A stretch of DNA of 6,768 nucleotides, taken from contig JADLBB010000243.1 in assembly GCA_020848055.1 (NCBI GenBank), positions 1 to 6,768 of the forward strand, written 5' to 3'. The stretch is from Chloroflexota bacterium (GTDB taxonomy: Bacteria > Chloroflexota > Limnocylindria > QHBO01). Shown here piece by piece: positions 1-5,820 of the stretch (within the stretch, counting starts at the first letter, position 1; every line of letters begins with the position of its first letter). The translations under genes and the position numbers were made by a program. The notes under the pieces are model-generated. The model was not told the DNA's origin. It ran no database searches and saw nothing but the letters and a program-made list of their open reading frames with translations.

Positions 1-332
1 CCGATGCCGATGGCGATGGCGGCCGAGGTGAAGCCGACCAGCAACGAGACGCGGCTGCCGTAGATGAGCGACGACAGCACGTCCTTGCCGCCGTCATCGG
101 TGCCCAGCCAGTGCTGTGGCGAGGGCCGTTGGAAGATGTCGAGGATCGTGACGTGAACGGTCTCGAACGGGTCGTACGGCGCAAGCACCGGTGCGAAGAT
201 GGCCACCACGAACGCCACCAACAGCATGGCGCCACCGATGACGCCCATCCGATGATGGAGGAAGCGCCGCCAGGTCCTCGTTCGCGGTTCGGCCAGCGGG
301 GCGGCCTCTGTGGCCTGCATGGCGACGCTCAT
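1..332 (-). CDS. DppC/OppC-type ABC transporter permease (N-terminal part, cut by window edge)
   Basis: This is the second inner-membrane permease of a peptide-type (family 5) ABC importer. It would form the translocation channel together with the permease encoded upstream. Only the first 110 residues are in the window; the family is usually about 280-320 residues. A basic cytoplasmic N-terminus (RTRTWRRFLHHR, residues 18-28) leads into a first membrane helix at about 30-50. A periplasmic segment then carries the family signature HWLGTDDGGKDVLSSLIYG (residues 74-92), and SRVSLLVG starts the next helix. The ATG at 332 lies 4 bases after the TGA of the preceding permease, so translation is probably coupled. 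Only a weak GGAA-like ribosome site overlaps the end of that gene. A second in-frame ATG four codons later (first base 320) is an alternative start. The assignment to the DppC/OppC/NikC group is firm; the actual substrate cannot be read from this fragment. Confidence 0.93.
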   Translation of the reverse strand, partial: MSVAMQATEAAPLAEPRTRTWRRFLHHRMGVIGGAMLLVAFVVAIFAPVLAPYDPFETVHVTILDIFQRPSPQHWLGTDDGGKDVLSSLIYGSRVSLLVGFTSAAIAIGI

Positions 333-336
333 CGGC

Positions 337-1344
337 TCATTCCATGCTGACCCGCGGATCGAGCCAACCGTAGACCAGCTCGGCCGCCAGGTTGGCCAGC
401 ACCACGGCCACGGCCAGCAGCAGGAACGCGCCCTGCAGCACCGGGTAGTCGCGATCGCTCACCGCATTGACGGTCAGGGCGCCGAGCCCGGGCCAGCTGA
501 ACACGGCCTCGATCTGGATGGCACCGGCCACGGTGAAGCCCAGCGTCAGCGCGATGAGCGTGACCATCGGCAGCATGGCGTTGCGCAGGGCGTGGTGGCG
601 AATGACGCCGTAGGTGGACAGTCCCTTGGCGCGCGCCGTCAGGATGTAGTCCTCGCCGAAGACCTCGAGCACGCTGCTGCGCATGATCAGCATGTACTCG
701 CCGATGAGCGCCAGCGCCAGCGTCAATGTCGGGAGCAGCAGGTGCGCGCCGATGTCGGAGGCCGCCTCCCAGAAGGATCCGTACTCGGCGCCGATCGTCG
801 TCCGCCCACCGATGGGCAGGCCGAACCAGTCGACGCCCATGATGAGCAGGATGATACCCAGGAAGAAGATCGGCAGCGCCCACATGAACAGGCTGAAGGT
901 CAGCGCCAGGACGTCGGCCGGTCGGCCCCGTCGCCAGGCCGCGAACAGGCCCAGGATGATCCCGAAAACGACCGATAGCACCTCGGCGGGCAGAACGAGC
1001 CACAGCGTGTTGACCAGCGCCTTCCCGATCAGGTCCGACACCTCCTGGTCGCGGAACGCGAAGCTGGTGCCGAGATCGCCGCGCGCCAGGGCGCGCAGGT
1101 AGGCGGTGAACTGGGTGTCGAACGGATTGCCGCCCTCGAGATTGAGGAACACCGGCTTGTCCAGGCCGAAGCGCTCACGCAGCGCCTCAACCGCCTCGGG
1201 GTTGAGTCGCGGGTCACGCATGCCCGACTTGGCCGGATCACCGGGCAGGACGCGGAACAGGAAGAAGTTGAACGTGATCACGACGAGGATCGTGATGATC
1301 GCCCAGGCCAGCTTGCGGGCCAGGAACGCCCCACGACCATTCAC
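337..1344 (-). CDS. DppB/OppB-type ABC transporter permease
   Basis: This 335-residue integral membrane permease of a peptide-type ABC importer matches the usual DppB length. The N-terminus (RKLAWAIITILVVITFNFFLF) is the typical first helix, at residues 10-30, followed by RVLPGDP. Further hydrophobic helices lie near 112-136, 146-170, 201-222, 258-280 and 303-324. The cytoplasmic EAA loop that docks on the ATPase is clear at residues 231-259, with the core DYILTARAKGLS and the later ALRNAMLP. The C-terminus (VYGWLDPR) is also typical of the family. The start is GTG at 1344, with a GAGGGG ribosome site 8 bases upstream; no ATG fits this frame at the N-terminus. The gene follows the binding-protein gene by 60 bases and precedes the second permease by 4. 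Substrate specificity cannot be assigned: peptides are most likely, but nickel, glutathione or sugar oligomers are known substrates in this family. Confidence 0.95.
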   Translation of the reverse strand: MNGRGAFLARKLAWAIITILVVITFNFFLFRVLPGDPAKSGMRDPRLNPEAVEALRERFGLDKPVFLNLEGGNPFDTQFTAYLRALARGDLGTSFAFRDQEVSDLIGKALVNTLWLVLPAEVLSVVFGIILGLFAAWRRGRPADVLALTFSLFMWALPIFFLGIILLIMGVDWFGLPIGGRTTIGAEYGSFWEAASDIGAHLLLPTLTLALALIGEYMLIMRSSVLEVFGEDYILTARAKGLSTYGVIRHHALRNAMLPMVTLIALTLGFTVAGAIQIEAVFSWPGLGALTVNAVSDRDYPVLQGAFLLLAVAVVLANLAAELVYGWLDPRVSME

Positions 1345-1366
1345 CGCATCGGCCCCTCGGGCAGCT

Positions 1367-1397
1367 CGAGCCGGGCGCCGACTTGTCGCCCGGCTCG
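1367..1397 (-). promoter_or_regulatory. Intercistronic hairpin between binding-protein and permease genes
   Basis: A perfect 11-bp inverted repeat (arms 1367-1377 and 1387-1397, mostly G/C) encloses a 9-base loop. It lies 7 bases beyond the binding-protein stop codon and ends 22 bases before the permease start codon. On the minus-strand transcript no U-run follows it, so it does not look like a complete intrinsic terminator. In several ABC importer operons a hairpin at this position protects the 3' end of the binding-protein message or partly stops transcription, so that binding protein is made in excess of permease. That role is inferred here from position and shape. Confidence 0.6.
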
Positions 1398-1404
1398 CAT
1401 CGGT

Positions 1405-3126
1405 CTACTGCGCCGGTCGGAGCTGGAGCAGGTTGGACTGGTCCTCCAGCCCCAGGGTCGGGTCGTTCTCCAGCCAACCGGTGAACGTGTCCGTGCGCCA
1501 CGCCCCGATGTACGGGTAGTAGTACGGGATGATGTACGGCACGTCATCGATCAGGATCTGCTGCATCTGGTGGATCAGGTCCACCCGCTCGTCGGTGTTG
1601 GTCGCCACCGCCTGCGCGTCGTACAGGTCGTCGTAGGCGGGGTTGCAATAGCCGGACTCGCTGAACCCGGAGTCGATCTCATCGCAGATGGCCACGCCCA
1701 GCAGGAAGGCCGGATCGGGATCCGAGCCCCAGCCCCACATGATGACGTCGTAGTCGAACGTCGGGCAGCACACCGAGGTCAGTGTGTCCGGGTCGAGCGG
1801 CTGGACCACCAGGTTGACCCCGACATCGCCCCACATCGACTTGAGCAGGTCCGATTCGCGCGGGCCGCTGGTCGAATCGTTCGGATAGTTGAGGCGCATC
1901 GTCAGGTCGTCGCAGTCCTGGGTGGGCAGGCACTCGCGGATGCCATCGCCGTCGGTGTCCTTGTAGCCAGCGGCATCAAGCATCCCTCGAGCCGTATCCG
2001 CGTTGAACTCGTAGTCGGTGACATCGGACGCGAAGAACGCGCCGAGCCCCGGCGGCACCAGCGACAGGCCCGGCGTGCCAAGGCCGCCGGTCCCGATCGT
2101 CAGCAGCTGCTGCTTGTCGGTCGCATGGGCCAGGGCCTGGCGGACGGCCAGGTCCTTGAGCGCCGGGTGGCCGGAGCACACCGCGGGCTGACCGCTGCCA
2201 TCATCCTCTGGGCAGTTCTCGTCCGACACGACGTTGAAGAAGATGTCCGACAGGCTGCCACCGGCGCCGACATCAGCGATCTGCACGTGGACGTTGTCGC
2301 TGTTCTGGAGCGTGGGGATGGCCGTGTCGGGAACGTCGGTGATCGCGTCCACCTGGCCGTTGGTCAGGGCCCTGACGCGCGCATCGTCATTGTCGATGAC
2401 CTGGAAGATGACCTCGTCCACGTTGGCCGGCGTCTTCCAGTACTCCTTGTTCGCGGCCAGGTCGACGAACTCGCCCTGGCTGGCCTCCTTGAGCTTGAAC
2501 GGGCCGGAGCCGATCATCTCCTCGTTCTCGAACGCAACCGGGTCGTCAACGCCCTCCCAGATGTGCTTGGGCAGGACGTAGATGAACACCATGGCCGGCT
2601 CGAACGCGGCGAACGGCTCGGCTGTCGTCAGCGTCAGCGTCGTCGCGTCGGTCGCCTCCATGGTCTCGAAGTTCGCCACGTACGACGGCAGGAACGGGAA
2701 GTCCTCGGTGTCCTGGTACAGGTGCATGCTGAACGCGATGTCCTCGGCGGTGAGCGGCGTGCCGTCGTGGAACGTCACGTCGTCGCGGATCTTCATGGTC
2801 CAGGTCAGACCATCCTCGGACACGGACCAGTCAGTGGCCAGCTCGGGCACGTACTCGCCGTCCGCGGTAACCCCGATCGGCGTGTCGTACACGAGCTCGT
2901 ACATGGTGTACGCCTCGGACAGCACGCCGTTGCCCGGGTTCAGGCTGTCCGGGTAGCCCTTGGTGCCGATGCGGACGGTGCCCCCGGTCGCCGGCGCCTG
3001 GCTGGCCGCGGTGCTGGGCTGTGCAGCCGCGCTCCCACTCGGCGCGGACGAGGTGGCAGGTGACGAGCACGCCGCCAGCGCCAGGCTGGCCGCGGCGACG
3101 AACGGCAGAAGACGTCGGCGTTGCAT
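1405..3126 (-). CDS. Family-5 extracellular solute-binding lipoprotein (oligopeptide/dipeptide type)
   Basis: This is the substrate receptor of the ABC importer, 573 residues, a normal length for the SBP_bac_5 family. The N-terminus MQRRRLLPFV plus a hydrophobic stretch ends in a lipobox LAAC, with the lipidated Cys at residue 20. A flexible Ser/Ala/Thr/Pro linker (about 21-48) follows, so the protein should be tethered outside the membrane. The family signature PELATDWSVSEDGLTW plus DVTFHDGTPLTAEDIAFS spans residues 94-133. Other typical segments are GSGPFKL (207-213), DLAVRQALAHATDK (325-338) and PYIIPYYYPYIGAWR (530-544). Residues 390-398 (DTDGDGIRE) form a calcium-loop-like motif that is common in this family. 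Eight further cysteines (305, 317, 399, 405, 453, 454, 481, 494) could form four disulfides. The ATG at 3126 has a GGAGGG ribosome site about 11 bases upstream. Peptide binding is the likeliest role, but family-5 receptors also bind nickel, haem, opines and sugars. Confidence 0.95.
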   Translation of the reverse strand: MQRRRLLPFVAAASLALAACSSPATSSAPSGSAAAQPSTAASQAPATGGTVRIGTKGYPDSLNPGNGVLSEAYTMYELVYDTPIGVTADGEYVPELATDWSVSEDGLTWTMKIRDDVTFHDGTPLTAEDIAFSMHLYQDTEDFPFLPSYVANFETMEATDATTLTLTTAEPFAAFEPAMVFIYVLPKHIWEGVDDPVAFENEEMIGSGPFKLKEASQGEFVDLAANKEYWKTPANVDEVIFQVIDNDDARVRALTNGQVDAITDVPDTAIPTLQNSDNVHVQIADVGAGGSLSDIFFNVVSDENCPEDDGSGQPAVCSGHPALKDLAVRQALAHATDKQQLLTIGTGGLGTPGLSLVPPGLGAFFASDVTDYEFNADTARGMLDAAGYKDTDGDGIRECLPTQDCDDLTMRLNYPNDSTSGPRESDLLKSMWGDVGVNLVVQPLDPDTLTSVCCPTFDYDVIMWGWGSDPDPAFLLGVAICDEIDSGFSESGYCNPAYDDLYDAQAVATNTDERVDLIHQMQQILIDDVPYIIPYYYPYIGAWRTDTFTGWLENDPTLGLEDQSNLLQLRPAQ

Positions 3127-3197
3127 GGTGTGACTGACCCTCCATCCGGTTCAGTGCAGCCGTGTCCCCAACGGAGGACAGCCCGCGATGATGGCGG

Positions 3198-3227
3198 AGG
3201 ATGGCACACGCCGTCGACGCCGGTCAA
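3198..3227 (-). promoter_or_regulatory. Possible sigma-70-like promoter for the importer operon
   Basis: On the minus strand, TTGACC (3227 to 3222) matches the -35 consensus at five of six positions. After an 18-base spacer, CATCCT (3203 to 3198) is a weak -10 with three of six matches. Transcription would begin near 3191, giving a leader of roughly 65 bases before the binding-protein ATG. The -35 is good and the -10 is poor, so this is tentative. Confidence 0.3.
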
Positions 3228-3257
3228 TATTTTCGTCCGCACGCCGCGGCCGCGCCG

Positions 3258-3263
3258 CATACT
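3258..3263 (+). promoter_or_regulatory. Possible -10 box placed for leaderless transcription of the S9 peptidase
   Basis: CATACT matches the TATAAT consensus at four of six positions. Seven bases separate it from the ATG at 3271, so initiation at the usual distance would fall on the start codon itself. There is no Shine-Dalgarno sequence in the 25 bases upstream of that ATG, which agrees with a leaderless message. I see no convincing -35 hexamer 16-18 bases upstream. Confidence 0.35.
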
Positions 3264-3270
3264 GCGCCCG

Positions 3271-5256
3271 ATGAACGTCACGCCCCGCGCCCTGGTCAAC
3301 GCCGAGGTGGCCCTCGAGGCCTTCGACCTCGGACCTGATGGATCGGTGGTCATCTATACGCTGCGACGGGTTCGAGACAACGGTTACGAGTCGCACCTGT
3401 GGACCCGGCCGGTCCATGGTGGGCGCACGCGCCAGCTTACGCGCGGCCGGGTGCGCGACGCGAACCCGGCCGTCTCGCCCGACGGCCGCCGGGTCGCCTT
3501 CCTGCGCACGCCGGTCGGTGCCGACGACGCCGTTGCGCAGGCGTGGATCCTGCCGCTGGATGGCGGCGAGCCGTGGCAGGCCACGACCCTCAAGCACGGC
3601 GTCTCGAGCCTGGCCTGGAGCCCGAGTGGCGACCGGCTCGCCCTGGTGGCGCCGGCCGGCGAGCCACGGTTCATCGTGGGCGAGGAGCGCCCCGGCAAGT
3701 CACCCATGGCGCGGCGGCTGACCCGACTGGACTTCCGTGACGACGACGCCGGCCACATCGACCGGCGTGCGCACCTGTGGGTCCTGCCGGTGCGAGTGGG
3801 CGCCACGCCGCGCCAGCTCACGCACGGCGACTTCGACGTGGCGCACCCGGCCTGGACACCGGACGGCCGGCGCATCGCCTTCGACGCCGACCTCGGGCCG
3901 GACGCGACCATCAACCCTCGGACACGGATCTTCTCGGTCTCGACCACCGGCACCACGCCGCGCATGACCGAGCTCGCCAGCCTGGCCGGAGACGCGCTGC
4001 GGCCGGCCTTCTCGCCCGATGGTCGGCAATTGGCCTTCATCGGCACGGACGTGGCCGACCCTCCCGACGAGGTGCAGCCGACGCTGTGGGTGCGCACGCT
4101 GCCATCCGGTGCGCCGCGATGCCTGACGGCCGACCTTGACCGCCCGATCGGCGAGTGGGCCTGGAACGACCTGCTCGGTGCCGAGGAGTCACCGGGTCCG
4201 GCGTGGCTCGGCGACGGCACGATCGGCGTGATCGTCGGTACGAACGGCCGCGGGATCCCCTACCGCGTGACGTTGGACGGTGTCGCACAACCGATGGTCG
4301 ATCCGGCCACGCGCATGGCGAGCGCCGGCATCGTCGCTGTCGGTGGTGTCGTGGCCGTGACGGCCGCCGTCGATGGCGGCGCGGGTGAGGTCTGGTCGGT
4401 CGATGGCGGGCGGCTGCGCCGGGTGACGCGCGAGGGCTCGGCCTGGCTGCGCAAGTTCCCGCAGGTGCAGCTCGACGAGTTGATGCTGCCCGGGCCGGCC
4501 GGCCCGATCCAGGCCTGGGTGGCATCCCCACCCGGGGCCGGACGCCGACGGCTGCCGACCGTCCTGCACATCCACGGCGGCCCGACCGGGGCGTGGGGCC
4601 CGGGTGGAACGATCGACGAGATCGCCATGTGCGCCGCCGGCTACCGGGTCCTGATGCCCAACATCCGCGGTTCGGCCACGTTCGGCAGCGAGTGGGTGGC
4701 CGGACTCTCGACCGCGTGGGGCGACGTGGATGCCGCCGACGCCATGGCCGCCGTGGACGCCCTGGTGGCGCGCGGCCTGGCCGACCCGAATCGGCTGGCG
4801 GTCATGGGGCTGTCGTATGGCGGATTCCTGACGCAGTGGCTGGTTGGCGCGACCGATCGCTTCCGGGCGGCCGTGGCCGAGAACGGCGTGGCCAACCAGG
4901 TCTCGGCCTGGGCCAACTCGTTCTTCGGCGTGCACTACAACCGCCGCGGCGGGCTGGGCGACCCGTTGAGCGACGAGGGCATGGACCAGCTGTGGCGAAC
5001 CTCACCGCTGCGCCTGGCGCCGAACGTCCGCACGCCGCTGCTCATGCTCCAGTCGGAGGAGGACCGGATCTGCCCGGCCGCCGACAACGAGCAGCTGTTC
5101 ACCGCCCTCAAGGTGCTCGGGCGCGAGGTCGAGTACATCCTGTACCCCGACGAGCATCACGAGATGAAGAGCCATGGACGCCCGGACCGCCGGATCGACC
5201 GGCTCGAGCGCATCCTCGCCTGGTTTGAGCGCCGCGTTCGGAGGCCGCGGACCTAG
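3271..5256 (+). CDS. S9-family serine peptidase, acylaminoacyl-peptidase/prolyl-oligopeptidase type
   Basis: This 661-residue cytoplasmic peptidase would cleave short peptides or N-acylated amino acids from peptides. Residues about 15-390 form a beta-propeller with PD40-type repeats: NPAVSPDGRRVAFLRT (65-80), SLAWSPSGDRLAL (113-125), HPAWTPDGRRIAF (192-204) and RPAFSPDGRQLAF (244-256). Residues about 400-661 are the alpha/beta-hydrolase domain. HGG at 435-437 belongs to the oxyanion region. The nucleophile is Ser515 in GLSYGG, the acid is Asp598 in SEEDRICP, and the base is probably His630 in DEHHEM (His629 is next to it). The C-terminal GRPDRRIDRLERILAWF is typical of the acylaminoacyl-peptidase branch. 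No signal peptide is visible. The frame stays open upstream to 3121, but the ATG at 3271 is preferred: the upstream residues are unlike the family and would run across the intergenic region. The gene diverges from the peptide importer, which suggests intracellular use of imported peptides. S9 is certain; exact specificity is not. Confidence 0.94.
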   Translation: MNVTPRALVNAEVALEAFDLGPDGSVVIYTLRRVRDNGYESHLWTRPVHGGRTRQLTRGRVRDANPAVSPDGRRVAFLRTPVGADDAVAQAWILPLDGGEPWQATTLKHGVSSLAWSPSGDRLALVAPAGEPRFIVGEERPGKSPMARRLTRLDFRDDDAGHIDRRAHLWVLPVRVGATPRQLTHGDFDVAHPAWTPDGRRIAFDADLGPDATINPRTRIFSVSTTGTTPRMTELASLAGDALRPAFSPDGRQLAFIGTDVADPPDEVQPTLWVRTLPSGAPRCLTADLDRPIGEWAWNDLLGAEESPGPAWLGDGTIGVIVGTNGRGIPYRVTLDGVAQPMVDPATRMASAGIVAVGGVVAVTAAVDGGAGEVWSVDGGRLRRVTREGSAWLRKFPQVQLDELMLPGPAGPIQAWVASPPGAGRRRLPTVLHIHGGPTGAWGPGGTIDEIAMCAAGYRVLMPNIRGSATFGSEWVAGLSTAWGDVDAADAMAAVDALVARGLADPNRLAVMGLSYGGFLTQWLVGATDRFRAAVAENGVANQVSAWANSFFGVHYNRRGGLGDPLSDEGMDQLWRTSPLRLAPNVRTPLLMLQSEEDRICPAADNEQLFTALKVLGREVEYILYPDEHHEMKSHGRPDRRIDRLERILAWFERRVRRPRT

Positions 5257-5282
5257 GCGGCGGACTTGCGGCTGAGGCGCTC
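5227..5282. other. Nested inverted repeat spanning the convergent gene ends
   Basis: An outer 7-bp repeat (GAGCGCC at 5227-5233, GGCGCTC at 5276-5282) surrounds an inner 5-bp repeat (GCCGC at 5244-5248, GCGGC at 5257-5261). The palindrome CCTAGG at the centre holds both convergent stop codons. There is no T-run on either strand, so it is not a classical terminator. In DNA this GC-rich it may be chance. Confidence 0.25.
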
Positions 5283-5798
5283 CGCCAGCCCGCCGATCGT
5301 GAGCGCGCCACCGATGGCCAGGATGCCGAGCGCGGCCACCAGCCGGAACGCCTCGCCGCCGAAGGCGGTCGCGAACACCAGGTAGGCGACGATCCCGCCG
5401 GCCGCGGTGGCCGAGCCGATCCATTTGAACGCCGGCGCATCGGCGATCCAGCCCGCCGCATACAGGCCGAGGCCGAAGCTGAACGGGATGACGCTCCACA
5501 GGTAGTTCCAGGCGCCCCAGCGGTCGCCCAGGCTGCTGTACAGCAGCGCGCCACCGATGCCCGCCAGCAGCGCGCCGGGGATGACCATGCCGGCCCGCAG
5601 GCGCCGATTCGGTCCGCCCAGCAGCGCCGGTACGAGGAAGAACAGCGATAGCCCGACCAGGACGATCGGCCACCAGCGCAGGAGCTCCTCGCCGGGCGTC
5701 AAACCGCTGAGCAGATCGCCGATCGGTCCGCTGGCCAGCACGACCAGGCCCACGATCAGCAGGACGACCCCCGCGATCAACTCGATTGTCCGGCTCAC
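5253..5798 (-). CDS. Small integral membrane protein of unknown function, six predicted helices
   Basis: This 181-residue, strongly hydrophobic protein has helices predicted by eye at about 5-24, 43-61, 70-90, 97-117, 124-144 and 150-171. It has a short basic C-terminus (ERLSRKSAA). The pattern of a Gly-rich helix, a short loop, then WWPIVLVGLSLFFLVPALL resembles the LiaI/LiaF-like transmembrane region (DUF5668 type), which often reads 'WPliLIglGl'. That resemblance is a guess from pattern, and no catalytic or binding motif is visible. I chose the GTG at 5798 because the first helix begins five residues later and a TATACT box lies 6 bases upstream, which suits a leaderless message. In-frame ATGs at 5819 and 5822 would add seven or eight polar residues, and the second would overlap the divergent gene's start. 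The stop codon overlaps that of the convergent peptidase. The frame remains open far upstream of the start, but that part is antisense to the acylase-family gene. Confidence 0.8.
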   Translation of the reverse strand: MSRTIELIAGVVLLIVGLVVLASGPIGDLLSGLTPGEELLRWWPIVLVGLSLFFLVPALLGGPNRRLRAGMVIPGALLAGIGGALLYSSLGDRWGAWNYLWSVIPFSFGLGLYAAGWIADAPAFKWIGSATAAGGIVAYLVFATAFGGEAFRLVAALGILAIGGALTIGGLAERLSRKSAA

Positions 5799-5804
5799 GC
5801 GCCG

Positions 5805-5812
5805 AGTATACG
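5805..5812. promoter_or_regulatory. GTATAC palindrome acting as a possible -10 box on both strands
   Basis: On the minus strand TATACT (5810 to 5805) matches TATAAT at five of six positions and sits 6 bases before the GTG at 5798. On the plus strand TATACG (5807-5812) matches at four of six and sits 8 bases before the ATG at 5821. Neither start has a Shine-Dalgarno sequence. No clear -35 hexamer is visible for either direction, so both promoters are proposals only. Confidence 0.4.
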
Positions 5813-5820
5813 GTGGCATC

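Larger units (their letters stand above)
3127..3270. promoter_or_regulatory. Divergent intergenic regulatory region between importer operon and S9 peptidase
   Basis: These 144 bases separate two divergently transcribed genes and must hold the promoter of the importer operon, and probably that of the peptidase. The region contains the only noticeably AT-rich patch nearby (AATATTTT around 3226-3233). It also contains the palindrome CGTCGACG (3212-3219), a TGTCC-N8-GGACA dyad (3163-3180) and a small hairpin at the importer ribosome site (3133-3155). No open reading frame here looks real. Confidence 0.65.

Noticed and set aside
310..978. A 222-codon plus-strand frame rich in Gln, His, Asp and Arg
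   Set aside because: It is antisense to the DppB-type permease, whose membrane helices and EAA loop are unmistakable. The repetitive composition follows from the complement of hydrophobic codons.
1367..1397. Intrinsic terminator after the binding-protein gene
   Set aside because: The stem is strong but no U-run follows on the minus strand, and the permease genes immediately downstream belong to the same transport system, so a full stop is unlikely.
1570..3063. A 497-codon open frame on the plus strand, antisense to most of the binding-protein gene
   Set aside because: The translation is rich in Arg, Val, Gly and His with no domain. The minus-strand frame has a full family-5 receptor. Long antisense open frames are expected at this GC content because stop codons are rare.
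3121..3270. A 50-codon upstream extension of the S9 peptidase
   Set aside because: It would overlap the binding-protein start and fill the only intergenic region. The residues are unlike the family, while the ATG at 3271 begins where homology is expected.
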